DNA from: Hassallia byssoidea VB512170
GTDB lineage: Bacteria; Cyanobacteriota; Cyanobacteriia; Cyanobacteriales; Nostocaceae
Assembly: GCF_000817785.2 (NCBI RefSeq)
Contig: NZ_JTCM02000055.1
Coordinates: 1-43,549 of the forward strand
Length of the DNA stretch: 43,549 nucleotides
Direction of reading: 5' to 3'
Part shown: piece by piece, positions 1 through 7,018 of the stretch
How the letters are laid out: each line of letters opens with the position of its first letter
Numbering within the stretch: the first letter of the stretch is position 1
Made by a program: the position numbers and the translations under genes
Notes under the pieces: generated by a model
Told to the model about the DNA's origin: nothing
Databases searched by the model: none
Seen by the model: only the letters and a program-made list of their open reading frames with translations

Positions 1-77
1 TTACACGCAATTAAAATTGAGTGTAATGAAAGGTTATGCGTCTTAACAAATAGCGGGCAAAATAGTCAAAATTAGCT

Positions 78-124
78 TTATCAATAATCAATAGTTGGCA
101 CATACAACTATTGATTATTGATAA
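78..124. repeat. Perfect 20-bp inverted repeat (hairpin)
   Basis: Two perfectly complementary 20-bp arms (78-97 and 105-124) surround a 7-nt loop. The stem is AT-rich and has no poly-T tail, so it is more likely a dispersed palindrome or remnant of a mobile element than a terminator. The gene-poor stretch 1-298 contains nothing else I can name. Confidence 0.7.
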
Positions 125-298
125 GTTTTCTATCTGATTTGTTCAGCAGTTTCGCACCGCGAACTAGACTAGACTAAACGCAGAAGAAGGGAAGGCAAAG
201 CGACTGAAGATTACGGGTAGAAAAACCAGAGTGCGTTAATTGGAACATTACTGGAGAAGAAAAAGAGTAAAGCACAATTAAAACTCTGCTGTGAAAAA

Positions 299-746
299 CT
301 GTCCATTCGTCCGTTGTCCTTGTGGGATGCTGAGTACGGTTGTGCCAGCTTTGTCAAACTTTCAGCAGATATCGCTGCTGATAAATTGTTCCGTTTGCGC
401 TCGAATCGTCTACTTTACGGTGAACCAGAAGCTTACACAGGGATTGGTCGTCCTTTGTGTTCATGGAGACAAATTCAAGCTCAATGACTCTGAAACTTGG
501 TGGACACCCGACTCCTTAGTAGAAGTCAAAGATCCAAAGTTGGGATGGTTACGACTGCTATGTTGTCATAATCTCAGGCGATGGGTGGAGTTTTATCGGT
601 GATTGGTACACCTGCTGTTGCACCCAAACAAGAGTGGAAAGTTTCCTGGATGGACTGCTGGAAAAACCCGATTGCGTAGAATTCGCTATCCGAAAGTTAA
701 AAAAAGTACTACTAAGCCGAAAAAACAACCAATCAAATCGGCTTGA
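299..746 (+). pseudogene. Degraded IS701-like transposase
   Basis: Three fragments in different frames recall one cyanobacterial transposase. The segment from about 299 reads LSIRPLSLWDAEYGCASFVK. After a frameshift near 455 it continues with HGDKFKLNDSETWWTPDSLV. An internal deletion near 555-590 and another frameshift then lead to the basic tail ending TKPKKQPIKSA and a stop at 744-746. From memory of the family, the WDAEYG / GRGRPRKHG / KFKLNDPETW pattern belongs to DDE transposases related to IS701. The N-terminal half and most of the catalytic core are missing, so it is dead. Family assignment is by recall, without a search. Confidence 0.7.
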
Positions 747-833
747 GCTTTTAGTTGTTCTCGACTGAGGAGTGTACATTGTCAACTCAGTACTGCTGGG
801 TCATTTTGTCATGCCTTAGTCTAAACTTCAGTA

Positions 834-911
834 AGTAACGAACAGTGGGAAAAGCTAAAACCGTTACTACCACCAGAAAAACGGCGAACTCTTAAGCCAA
901 ATATTGGTTAA
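834..911 (+). pseudogene. Fragment of IS5-family transposase N-terminus
   Basis: The frame at 834-911 encodes SNEQWEKLKPLLPPEKRRT followed by LKPNIG and a stop. 'S-x-E-Q-W-x-x-L-x-P-L-L-P-P' is the characteristic start of IS5-family (DUF4096-type) transposases. Nothing of the rest of the protein follows, so only about 25 codons remain. It lies next to the IS701-like relic, which suggests an old insertion hotspot. The flanks (747-833 and 912-1040) show no further coding signal. Confidence 0.6.
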
Positions 912-1052
912 CACTGAAATCTCCTATCTGATTTGCACAAAACAATGAGAATTGTAAAGTGATATTACAAAGCTTGCAAAAATATTTAGAAATCGTCAAC
1001 TATCCAAACATGGCTCTAACCTAGAACCTAGTAGGAGAAACTGGAGGCAACT

Positions 1053-1373
1053 ATGGTGAACATAAATAATATTCAAAAGTATCGGTTTGTCTGTACCCTG
1101 ACCTTTGGCGATATCTACGGGCAAATAATTGTTTGGTTAATCACTATCACTATTAGTTTAGCTGCTGCCTTGGCGCTGATGGGTGCTAGACGACCCGTTT
1201 ATGCTTTAGCTACAGTTGGACTTGTTGTTTTGCTATCGTTGCCTTTCTTGCTTTTTGCCTTCGTGACTACATTGTTAAATCATATTGAATTGTCTCCTGT
1301 AGAAGCAGGAACAAAAATGGAACCAATACCCGGTAATGTTTCCCAGCAACAACCTGTAGAAGCAACCAGCTGA
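1053..1373 (+). CDS. Small two-TM membrane protein, unknown function
   Basis: A 106-residue protein with a good ribosome binding site (GGAGG near 1042, about 6 nt before ATG). Residues about 20-42 and 50-74 are strongly hydrophobic, predicting two membrane helices joined by a short arginine-containing turn (GARRPVYA). The tail is polar and rich in Pro, Gln and Glu. I do not recognise the family. It stands alone between transposase relics and minus-strand genes, with a hairpin and a terminator-like structure downstream. Real coding is supported by the RBS and the clean membrane topology. Confidence 0.65.
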   Translation: MVNINNIQKYRFVCTLTFGDIYGQIIVWLITITISLAAALALMGARRPVYALATVGLVVLLSLPFLLFAFVTTLLNHIELSPVEAGTKMEPIPGNVSQQQPVEATS

Positions 1374-1397
1374 TTCGATTTTAGATTTTGCGAAAAG

Positions 1398-1424
1398 TTT
1401 GAGCGGAGGTTTCCTCCGATCAAA
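1398..1424 (+). other. Stem-loop after the membrane protein gene
   Basis: TTTGA-g-CGGAGG, loop TTT, CCTCCG-a-TCAAA: eleven paired bases with one internal mismatch. It begins 24 nt after the stop codon. No T-run follows, so it may protect the mRNA 3' end rather than terminate transcription. The stretch 1425-1537 is STRR-like (repeats of ATTTTGG / CCAAAAT). Confidence 0.45.
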
Positions 1425-1537
1425 GCGCATTCTCGACGGATTTTGGATTGGAGGTTAGGGACTGGGGACTAGCTAACAAGGTTATTACCAATAGCTTATT
1501 TCTTATCCAAAATCCAAAATCCAAAATTGACCTAACG

Positions 1538-1567
1538 TCCCTGTCGATTGGCAGGGAATTTTTTTTG
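1538..1567 (+). terminator. Rho-independent terminator-like hairpin
   Basis: TCCCTG (1538-1543) pairs with CAGGGA (1552-1557) across an 8-nt loop and is followed at once by ATTTTTTTTG. This is the usual intrinsic terminator form. It would end plus-strand transcription from the small membrane protein gene. Confidence 0.5.
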
Positions 1568-1775
1568 ATGTCTTTACAATAGAACAGCAGTTCTTTTTGC
1601 AGTTGGGGTGTTGATTATGATTCCTAAATCATAGGAGTATTTTTTTATTTATTGTTTATATATCAATACCAAAAAAACTGGTATTAAATAATTCTTAAGG
1701 TTGGTATTGCTATTAATTATAGTTAGTATTTGGTAGGTAAAGAAATAGTGGTGGTAGTACCTTGTGTAAATTACT

Positions 1776-1985
1776 TTAAGTAATTTCATCACCACTACCC
1801 TCTAATTCGCTCAAAGCCCTAGCTATAGCCTGTCTACAGAATTCTGGGTAATTATCGAGAGATTTTACTTTCGCTTCTACTTCCTCTGTCACTCTAAAAG
1901 CTAACCTCCCTGTTAGTGGTTTATCTCTATCAGTAGTAAAACCATGTCCTTTTAAACTTTCAGGATTCCCTTTAGGGTTAGGCAT
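1776..1985 (-). CDS. Small RHH/antitoxin-like protein, copy A
   Basis: A 69-residue protein starting MPNPKGNPESLK, a hallmark start of a small cyanobacterial family. After a charged TTDRDKPL linker, a beta-strand-like segment (GRLAFRV) is followed by two helices (EEVEAKVKSLDNYPEFCRQA and IARALSELE), compatible with a ribbon-helix-helix fold. I infer DNA binding, possibly as an orphan antitoxin; no toxin gene is adjacent. It is a paralogue of the gene at 2138-2341, and the palindrome ATTACTTTAAGTAAT spans its stop codon. Confidence 0.7.
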   Translation of the reverse strand: MPNPKGNPESLKGHGFTTDRDKPLTGRLAFRVTEEVEAKVKSLDNYPEFCRQAIARALSELEGSGDEIT

Positions 1986-2137
1986 TAATTAAGAAATGTA
2001 AAGAAATGTTGTTTGGCTGGTGAACATACCTATAGAGTATTGAATTTCTACTTACCTAGTTAGTAGGTAGTTATAGAGAGTTTGTATAACAGTAAGAGAA
2101 ATTTCACTCTTGTCAGTAGTATATTGTGTAAATTACT

Positions 2138-2341
2138 TTAAGTAATTTCATCCTCACTACCTTCTAATTCACTCAAAGCCTTATAGATAGCCTGTCTTAC
2201 AAATTCAGGGTAATTATTAATAGATTTTAACTTTGCCAATATTGACTCAGGTACTCTTACGGTAAGTTTTCCTATCAATGGTTCATCTCTATCGGTAGTA
2301 AACGGTTGCAAATTATCTGGGTTCCCTTTGGGGTTAGGCAT
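2138..2341 (-). CDS. Small RHH/antitoxin-like protein, copy B
   Basis: A 67-residue paralogue of the neighbouring copy A with the same MPNPKGNP start, TTDRDEPL linker, NYPEF(V)RQAI core and ELEGSEDEIT end. The similarity extends into the 3' flank, where a 15-bp palindrome covering the stop codon is conserved. The pair therefore arose by tandem duplication of a unit of about 362 bp. The cysteine of copy A (FCRQ) is valine here (FVRQ). Function is inferred, not demonstrated: a small ribbon-helix-helix-like regulator. Confidence 0.7.
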   Translation of the reverse strand: MPNPKGNPDNLQPFTTDRDEPLIGKLTVRVPESILAKLKSINNYPEFVRQAIYKALSELEGSEDEIT

Positions 2342-2453
2342 TGATTAAGAAATATAACTAAAGCTTGTTTTACAAGTCGTCGTGTGAATAAACTATTAAT
2401 TGGCAGGGGAATACTTTGCACGGTTCTCCCCTACCAATATCCACCTTTTTAAA

Positions 2454-2843
2454 ATGGACAATTCCATGTTTACACGTTCTGAATTGGAAATCAAAACTCT
2501 GGGGGAACTTAAGGGACTGTGCAAGCAGTACGGACTTAAACCACTGGGGAACCCTGCTTATAAAACTGCTTGGATTGATGCTTTGTTGACCTTTGCGGCT
2601 ATTGCCTTACGTCAGATGAAGGAAGGGGAAGGACTGACAAGAATGACCTTTAAAGGTTATCAGGATTTAGGGCAAGCGTTAGATCAGATGGGACAACCTA
2701 CAGACAAGCTTGCTGCATTAATTAAAGCAACGATGTAAGCAAAGCGTTTAGAGTATCCCCATCGGTACGACCAGGAAGCACTGCTTAACTTGCATAAAGC
2801 TAAGATGCACTTAGAACAAGCGCTTGACTTGTTGAACATGTAA
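2454..2843 (+). pseudogene. SAP-like small protein interrupted by an in-frame stop
   Basis: The frame starts MDNSMFTRSELEIKTLGELK and continues LCKQYGLKPLGNPAYKTAWI, resembling SAP-like helix-extended DNA-binding proteins common in cyanobacteria. A TAA at 2736-2738 stops it after IKATM. The same frame then continues for 34 codons (AKRLEYPHRYDQEALLNLHK, then AKMHLEQALDLLNM) to TAA at 2841-2843, just before a terminator. Relatives known to me carry such a YPxRYDQE tail, so the stop looks like a point mutation (for example GAA or CAA to TAA). The truncated product may still be made; readthrough is possible. Confidence 0.6.
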
Positions 2844-2870
2844 TATAGTTGTAATGTAAAGTAATCGCGA

Positions 2871-2905
2871 AAGACTCTTGCCTACAGGTAGGGGTCTTTT
2901 TTTAT
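2871..2905 (+). terminator. Intrinsic terminator
   Basis: AAGACTCTTGCCTAC pairs imperfectly with GTAGGGGTCT around a 2-nt loop and is followed by a run of seven T. It lies 28 nt after the final stop of the interrupted SAP-like gene, which supports the view that the original gene reached 2843. Confidence 0.7.
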
Positions 2906-2913
2906 TTGTCTCA

Positions 2914-2973
2914 CGCAGAGGAGCCACTGCGTTGCGGGGGTTCCCCCCGTTGTAGCAAGTGGCGTCCGCAGAG
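2914..2973. repeat. Palindromic element nested in another repeat, with 7-bp flanking duplication
   Basis: A GC-rich palindromic block (2921-2966) has arms GCCACTGCGTTGCGGGGG and CCCCCGTTGTAGCAAGTGGC. It is bounded on both sides by CGCAGAG (2914-2920 and 2967-2973). The outer sequence (TCTCACGCAGAG ... TCGCAAAGAG) belongs to the dispersed TTTGCGTCTTTGCGCC family, so one repeat appears inserted in another. The rest of the gap to sdhA (2974-3162) is AT-rich with no gene. Confidence 0.6.
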
Positions 2974-3162
2974 TCGCAAAGAGTAAGAGTTTAAGTAAAA
3001 TAGACAAGGTATCTCTATCAGCATCTGTTGAGCAGGAAATTGAGGTATAAAATTATGCTCAGAAGCCAGACTAAAACATTGAATTTAGGGTATTTGAGCT
3101 TTTAGTGAGCATTAATTAAGGTTTAAAGACTGAAAGTACTGATTTAATAATGTTAATATCTT

Positions 3163-4890
3163 ATGCTTGAACATGATGTGATTATTATCGGGGGGGGATT
3201 GGCAGGATGTCGCGCAGCAGTGGAAATTGCCAGAACCGATCCTAGCTTGAATGTAGCTGTGGTGGCGAAAACTCACCCGATTCGTTCGCACTCGGTAGCT
3301 GCCCAAGGTGGGATGGCAGCGTCGCTGAGAAACGTCGATACAGAAGATAGCTGGGAAGCACACGCTTTCGATACTGTCAAGGGTTCCGATTATTTAGCAG
3401 ACCAAGACGCGGTAGAAATTCTTACCCGTGAAGCACCGGATGTGGTGATTGACCTAGAACACATGGGTGTTTTATTCTCTCGCTTAAATGATGGTCGCAT
3501 TGCCCAACGCGCTTTTGGCGGACATTCTCACAATCGTACTTGCTATGCTGCCGATAAAACCGGTCACGCAATTTTGCACGAACTGGTGAATAATTTGCGC
3601 CGTTCAGGTGTGCAAATTTATCAAGAGTGGTACGTAATGCGCCTGATATTAGAAGAAGGTCAGGCGAAAGGTGTAGTGATGTACCACCTTTTGGATGGGC
3701 AAATAGTCGTGGTGCGGGCTAAAGCGGTGATGTTTGCTACAGGTGGGTATGGTCGCGTTTATAACACCACTTCTAATGATTACGCTTCTACGGGTGATGG
3801 TTTGGCGATGACAGCGATCGCCGGTTTGCCACTGCAAGATATGGAATTTGTCCAGTTCCACCCCACTGGATTATATCCCGTCGGGGTGCTAATTTCCGAA
3901 GCGGTGCGCGGGGAAGGAGCGTATTTGATTAACTCTGAAGGCGATCGCTTTATGGCGAATTACGCTCCCAGTCGTATGGAACTTGCCCCGCGTGATATTA
4001 CCTCACGAGCGATCGCTTACGAAATTCGCGCCGGTCGTGGCGTTCATCTTGATGGCAGTGCAGGCGGACCGTTTGTCTATCTCGACTTGCGTCACATGGG
4101 CAAAGAAAAAATTATGAGCCGCGTTCCCTTCTGTTGGGAAGAAGCACACCGCTTAGTTGGTGTTGATGCGGTAACGCAACCGATGCCAGTGCGTCCAACG
4201 ATTCACTATTGTATGGGTGGTATCCCCGTTAACACTGATGGTCAAGTCCGCAGTAGTGGTGAAGGGCTTGTTGAGGGCTTCTTTGCCGCTGGGGAGACAT
4301 CTTGTGTATCCGTACATGGAGCGAATCGTTTAGGTAGTAATTCGCTGTTGGAGTGCGTGGTTTATGGAAAGAGAACCGGAAGTGCGATCGCTCGATTTGT
4401 GCAAAACCGCAAGTTACCCACAATAGACGAGCAAACTTACATCAAAGATGCAAAGCAACAAATTCAAGCTTTGCTAGATCAGCCTGGGCAGTATCGCATT
4501 AACCAAGTGCGTCAAGCCTTCCAAGATTGTATGACAGAATATTGCGGTGTTTTCCGCACCCAAGAATTAATGCATCAAGGTTTAGAAAAAATACAAGAAT
4601 TACAACAAAAAGCTTCGCAGATATACTTAGATGACAAAGGCAATTCTTGGAATACAGAAATTGTCGAAGCCTTGGAAATGCGAAGTTTAATGGTAGTAGG
4701 ACAAACAATTCTTTCCTCAGCCTTGAATCGTCAAGAAAGTCGTGGGGCACATTTCCGCGAAGATTATCCGCAACGCGATGATGAAAACTTCCTCAGACAC
4801 ACATTGGCTTATTATTCACCGGCAGGAATTGATATTCAATATCGTCCGGTGACGATTACCATGTTTGAGCCAAAAGAGCGGAAATACTAA
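3163..4890 (+). CDS. sdhA: Succinate dehydrogenase/fumarate reductase flavoprotein subunit
   Basis: A 575-residue catalytic subunit of complex II, oxidising succinate to fumarate and passing electrons via FAD toward the quinone pool of the thylakoid or plasma membrane. The N-terminus has the dinucleotide motif GGGLAG (10-15) and [10 protein letters not shown], whose His43 is the expected covalent FAD ligand. Active-site signatures are FVQFHPTG (His233), [12 protein letters not shown] (Arg277) and PTIHYCMGG (His348). Length is normal for the family. No sdhB or membrane anchor gene is nearby, as is usual in cyanobacteria where the subunits are scattered. The start has only a weak RBS. A palindromic repeat follows the stop. 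Confidence 0.95.
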   Translation: MLEHDVIIIGGGLAGCRAAVEIARTDPSLNVAVVAKTHPIRSHSVAAQGGMAASLRNVDTEDSWEAHAFDTVKGSDYLADQDAVEILTREAPDVVIDLEHMGVLFSRLNDGRIAQRAFGGHSHNRTCYAADKTGHAILHELVNNLRRSGVQIYQEWYVMRLILEEGQAKGVVMYHLLDGQIVVVRAKAVMFATGGYGRVYNTTSNDYASTGDGLAMTAIAGLPLQDMEFVQFHPTGLYPVGVLISEAVRGEGAYLINSEGDRFMANYAPSRMELAPRDITSRAIAYEIRAGRGVHLDGSAGGPFVYLDLRHMGKEKIMSRVPFCWEEAHRLVGVDAVTQPMPVRPTIHYCMGGIPVNTDGQVRSSGEGLVEGFFAAGETSCVSVHGANRLGSNSLLECVVYGKRTGSAIARFVQNRKLPTIDEQTYIKDAKQQIQALLDQPGQYRINQVRQAFQDCMTEYCGVFRTQELMHQGLEKIQELQQKASQIYLDDKGNSWNTEIVEALEMRSLMVVGQTILSSALNRQESRGAHFREDYPQRDDENFLRHTLAYYSPAGIDIQYRPVTITMFEPKERKY

Positions 4891-4902
4891 AATATTTACA
4901 CA

Positions 4903-4931
4903 GTAGAGACGTTCCGGTGGAACGTCTCTAC
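4903..4931. repeat. Dispersed palindrome GTAGAGACGTTCC family
   Basis: GTAGAGACGTTCC, loop GGT, GGAACGTCTCTAC: a perfect 29-bp palindrome 12 nt after sdhA. Relatives occur at 13400-13424, 18595-18622, inside tetR (22288-22316) and more distantly at 27162-27220. It could cap the sdhA mRNA, but no T-run follows. Confidence 0.75.
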
Positions 4932-5054
4932 TGATTTACAACGTGGTAATTTACGCTGGCATCGTTACAAAGAATTGGTATCGGTTTTCTTCAGGCTTTA
5001 GCTAACTAGCTTACGATCAATTAAGATCGTCGTCGTTGCCATTGTAGAAACATT

Positions 5055-5258
5055 ATGCTGAAAACCGTGTGGGCTACTGTTCGTCAAGGCAAAATCGAGT
5101 TGCTAGAACCAACAGAACTTCCTGAAGGTACAAGAGTATTAGTAACACTTCTGCTCGATGATGAGTCTGAGTTTTGGCTTCAGACAAGTCAAGTCTCAGT
5201 TGATGCCATTTGGGATAATACTGAGGATGATGTCTATGCCCAGCTACTCGAAAAATGA
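5055..5258 (+). CDS. Type II antitoxin of a PemK/MazF-like module
   Basis: A 67-residue protein starting MLKTVWATVRQGKIELLEPT, an N-terminal beta-rich pattern (x-V-x-A-x-V-R-x-G-K-I-x-L) typical of small cyanobacterial antitoxins, followed by an acidic C-terminal part (DAIWDNTEDDVYAQLLEK) suited to masking a toxin. Its 3' end overlaps the start of a PemK/MazF-like reading frame by about 30 nt, the usual antitoxin-toxin arrangement. Because the toxin frame is broken, this antitoxin may now be an orphan. Which antitoxin family it belongs to is not settled from sequence alone. Confidence 0.75.
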   Translation: MLKTVWATVRQGKIELLEPTELPEGTRVLVTLLLDDESEFWLQTSQVSVDAIWDNTEDDVYAQLLEK

Positions 5259-5566
5259 CATCATCTTGGTTAGGTATCCTTTTTCGGATTTATCCGGCTC
5301 AAAAGTAAGACCCGCAGTCGTTGTGAGTGCATCGCATGTATCTCAAGACATTTTCATTGTTCCATTAACTAGCAAAACCACACCGTTACTGGCTGGCTTT
5401 CTTTGTGCTTTTTGATTGGGTCGCAGCCGGACTTAACGTTTCAACGGCGGTTAAACGAGGTTTGTACACAGTACATCAGAGCTTAGTTGTTACAATTATT
5501 GGCAAACTAACTGATGCCGATATTGAGCAGTTAGAACAATCTTTGCGCGATTGGTTAGGGCTGTGA
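5227..5566 (+). pseudogene. PemK/MazF-like toxin with a frameshift
   Basis: The frame from 5227 or 5236 reads MPSYSKNDIILVRYPFSDLS and KVRPAVVVSA, the signature start of PemK/MazF endoribonucleases (the segment that packs around the RNA site). It runs out at a stop after LLAGFLCAF (5413-5415). Shifting by one base near 5399-5402 restores FVLFDWVAAGLNVSTAVKRG and then the helical end TDADIEQLEQSLRDWLGL, with a stop at 5564-5566. The restored length, about 110 residues, is normal. A single indel has thus inactivated the toxin, unless it is a sequencing error. Confidence 0.8.
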
Positions 5567-5584
5567 TACAAACGTCATCAACCT

Positions 5585-5659
5585 TATAGTTATTGTCTAG
5601 ATTAAGGAACAACTTTAATGAGTGCGGCAGGAATTCATTTGTTTTTGTGGAGCGATCGC
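5585..5659 (+). repeat. Direct repeat, upstream copy (flanks DUF6888-DUF6887)
   Basis: Starts with a 20-mer (TATAGTTATTGTCTAGATTA) identical to 6126-6145, continues with ATGAGTGCGGCAGGAATTCA (16-18 of 20 shared) and ends on a HIP1 octamer, GCGATCGC. The second copy has the same order and spacing. Confidence 0.75.
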
Positions 5660-5711
5660 ATTACATCCTTTCTGATAAGCTACGGTTGGTGTGTTTGTTT
5701 GGAGTTGTTAG

Positions 5712-5894
5712 TTGCCGACACAGAAACAATCGGATACAGCGATATACCTTTGCCAGTTACTATCTAATTTTTATCAGCCGATTCAAATTTTCCGCTACGA
5801 CCAAAAGTTGAAAACGCTCTATATTCAAGCTGGTGTAACTGATGAAATTGTAGTCATAATTGATCAAGATCGAAATTGGGACTTTGTTCTATGA
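5712..5894 (+). CDS. DUF6888 family protein
   Basis: A 60-residue protein of unknown function: MPTQKQSDTAIYLCQLLSNF, then YQPIQIFRYDQKLKTLYIQA and GVTDEIVVIIDQDRNWDF. It matches my recollection of the cyanobacterial DUF6888 family (MPT start, C-LLSNLYQPI-IFRYD, LYIQAG). The start codon is TTG at 5712, supported by the conserved MPT and by GGAG at 5701-5704, seven bases upstream. It overlaps the next gene by 4 nt (ATGA), so the two are translationally coupled. The conserved pairing with DUF6887 hints at a two-component small module, role unknown. Confidence 0.75.
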   Translation: MPTQKQSDTAIYLCQLLSNFYQPIQIFRYDQKLKTLYIQAGVTDEIVVIIDQDRNWDFVL

Positions 5895-6100
5895 CGCAGA
5901 ACTTACACCAAATGACAAATACTGAACTAAAACAGTATATTTCAAAACATAGAAATGATGAAGAAGAATTTCGGGCTGCATTGGAAGTTTTGATGAGTCG
6001 TCGCGATCCTTCTACACAGCAACCTTATCCCTTTGATCTTGCCGACCCTGACAGCGAGGTAAAAGCTTTGTTAATAGAAAAGCTGAAAAAAGCTGAATAG
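5891..6100 (+). CDS. DUF6887 family protein
   Basis: A 69-residue acidic protein starting MTQNLHQMTNTELKQYISKH, then RNDEEEFRAALEVLMSRRDP and a conserved PYPFDLADPDSEVKALLIEK end. This matches my recollection of DUF6887, the regular partner of DUF6888. The first half should be helical (T-x-x-E-L-K-x-Y). The ATG overlaps the stop of the upstream gene (ATGA at 5891-5894), fixing the start. Function is unknown; the coupling and small sizes are antitoxin/toxin-like, but that is inference. Direct repeats lie on both sides of the pair. Confidence 0.75.
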   Translation: MTQNLHQMTNTELKQYISKHRNDEEEFRAALEVLMSRRDPSTQQPYPFDLADPDSEVKALLIEKLKKAE

Positions 6101-6125
6101 CACCCATCGGACGAATACAAGATCC

Positions 6126-6199
6126 TATAGTTATTGTCTAGATTACTTAGAGTTTTGATGAGTGTGGCAGCAATTCAAGGTTCTTTGTAGTGCGATCGC
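6126..6199 (+). repeat. Direct repeat, downstream copy (flanks DUF6888-DUF6887)
   Basis: Second copy of the 75-bp unit seen at 5585-5659: identical first 20 nt, the block ATGAGTGTGGCAGCAATTCA, and a terminal GCGATCGC. It sits 47 nt before the DUF29 gene. The copies may be promoter regions of related cassettes or the scars of a duplicated gene. Confidence 0.75.
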
Positions 6200-6245
6200 G
6201 CTTTTGCCGCACAAACTACAATCAGAGTAAACGATCAAAACTGCC

Positions 6246-6698
6246 ATGTCTTCCCTAAAAGCGCATTCCCAAACGCTATATGATACTGACTACTTGCAAT
6301 GGATAGAAACGACTGTGGAAAAATTGCAAAGTCAGGACTACGCGAACGTAGACTGGGAAAACCTCATCGAAGAAATGGCGGACATCGGAAAAAGTGAGCG
6401 TCGCAGCCTCAAGAGTAATTTTATTGTAATTTTGGTGCATTTGCTCAAATGGCAGTTTCAGCCGCAAAAGCAAAGCGGTAACTGGGAAGCAAGCATTATT
6501 GAGCATCGTAGACGTGTTAAAGAAGCTGACGATGATTCGCCTAGTCTCAAATCTTATCTTGAAAGCGTCTTTGCAGAGTGTTATGCACAAGCAGTTAAGC
6601 AAGCAAAAGCCGAAACTAATTTGCCAGTAGAGTTTTTTCCTGTGATGTGTCCATACGAGCTAGCAGAAGTGACAAATGATGAGTTTTTACCTCAGTAA
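6246..6698 (+). CDS. DUF29 family protein
   Basis: A 150-residue protein with the order typical of DUF29: LYDTDYLQWIETTVEKLQSQ near the N-terminus, then VDWENLIEEMADIGKSERRS, then a helical region with HLLKWQFQP and WEASIIEHRRRV. Members are abundant and multicopy in cyanobacteria; no activity is established. The protein is probably soluble and all-helical. It follows the second direct repeat and precedes the riboswitch-controlled exporter on the same strand. The start is plausible from family alignment, with only a weak RBS. Confidence 0.85.
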   Translation: MSSLKAHSQTLYDTDYLQWIETTVEKLQSQDYANVDWENLIEEMADIGKSERRSLKSNFIVILVHLLKWQFQPQKQSGNWEASIIEHRRRVKEADDDSPSLKSYLESVFAECYAQAVKQAKAETNLPVEFFPVMCPYELAEVTNDEFLPQ

Positions 6699-6804
6699 AC
6701 ACCACGCAGCCCAATTCAACCGTTATACAGAAACGAAATTATTCAAACTTCTTCATTTTTCCTTTGTTGACTTTTAGCTGGGAAAGATGTATAATGAGAT
6801 TCGC

Positions 6805-6990
6805 ATAGAAGGGGAGTAGCTGCTGGCAAAAAGACTTTAAAGAAAGCCAGCGCATCTGAATCAACATACTGGTGATAAACCTGGTTCAGATGGCAAGTAT
6901 TTAGATATTTGATAGCGAGACCTTCACTGAGTTCACACAAAAAAGTGTGAAGCTTAGTGAAGTTTCGCAACTCTCATTTAGCTTCACACA
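6805..6990 (+). promoter_or_regulatory. yybP-ykoY Mn2+ riboswitch with alternative downstream hairpins
   Basis: Signature pieces of the yybP-ykoY aptamer occur in order: AAGGGGAGTAGC (6809-6820), ATCAACATACTGG (6860-6872), CCTGGTTCAGATG (6880-6892) and GCGAGACCTTCACTGA (6915-6930). Two competing structures follow. TTCACAC (6932-6938) with outer TTCACT (6923-6928) can pair with GTGTGAA (6945-6951) and AGTGAA (6956-6961). Alternatively GTGTGAAGCT (6945-6954) pairs over ten bases with AGCTTCACAC (6980-6989), close to the ribosome binding site. It lies upstream of a GDT1/Mnx-type Mn exporter, the expected target. Switching mechanism (translation or termination) is inferred. Confidence 0.85.
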
Positions 6991-7018
6991 GGAAAAAAAT
7001 CCTTAGGAGCTTGAGAGA

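Larger units (their letters stand above)
1762..2350. repeat. Tandem duplication, about 362-bp unit
   Basis: The 3' flank TTGTGTAAATTACTTTAAGT at 1762 recurs at 2124, and homology continues through both reading frames into ATTAAGAAAT just upstream of each start. The coding parts have diverged considerably while the palindromic 3' end is identical. Confidence 0.7.

Noticed and set aside
5593-5811. Open frame of 72 codons overlapping the DUF6888 gene
   Set aside because: It is out of frame with a recognisable family protein and its composition (Arg, Ser, Phe runs) is that of a shadow frame. A 49-codon frame from 5618 was rejected for the same reason.
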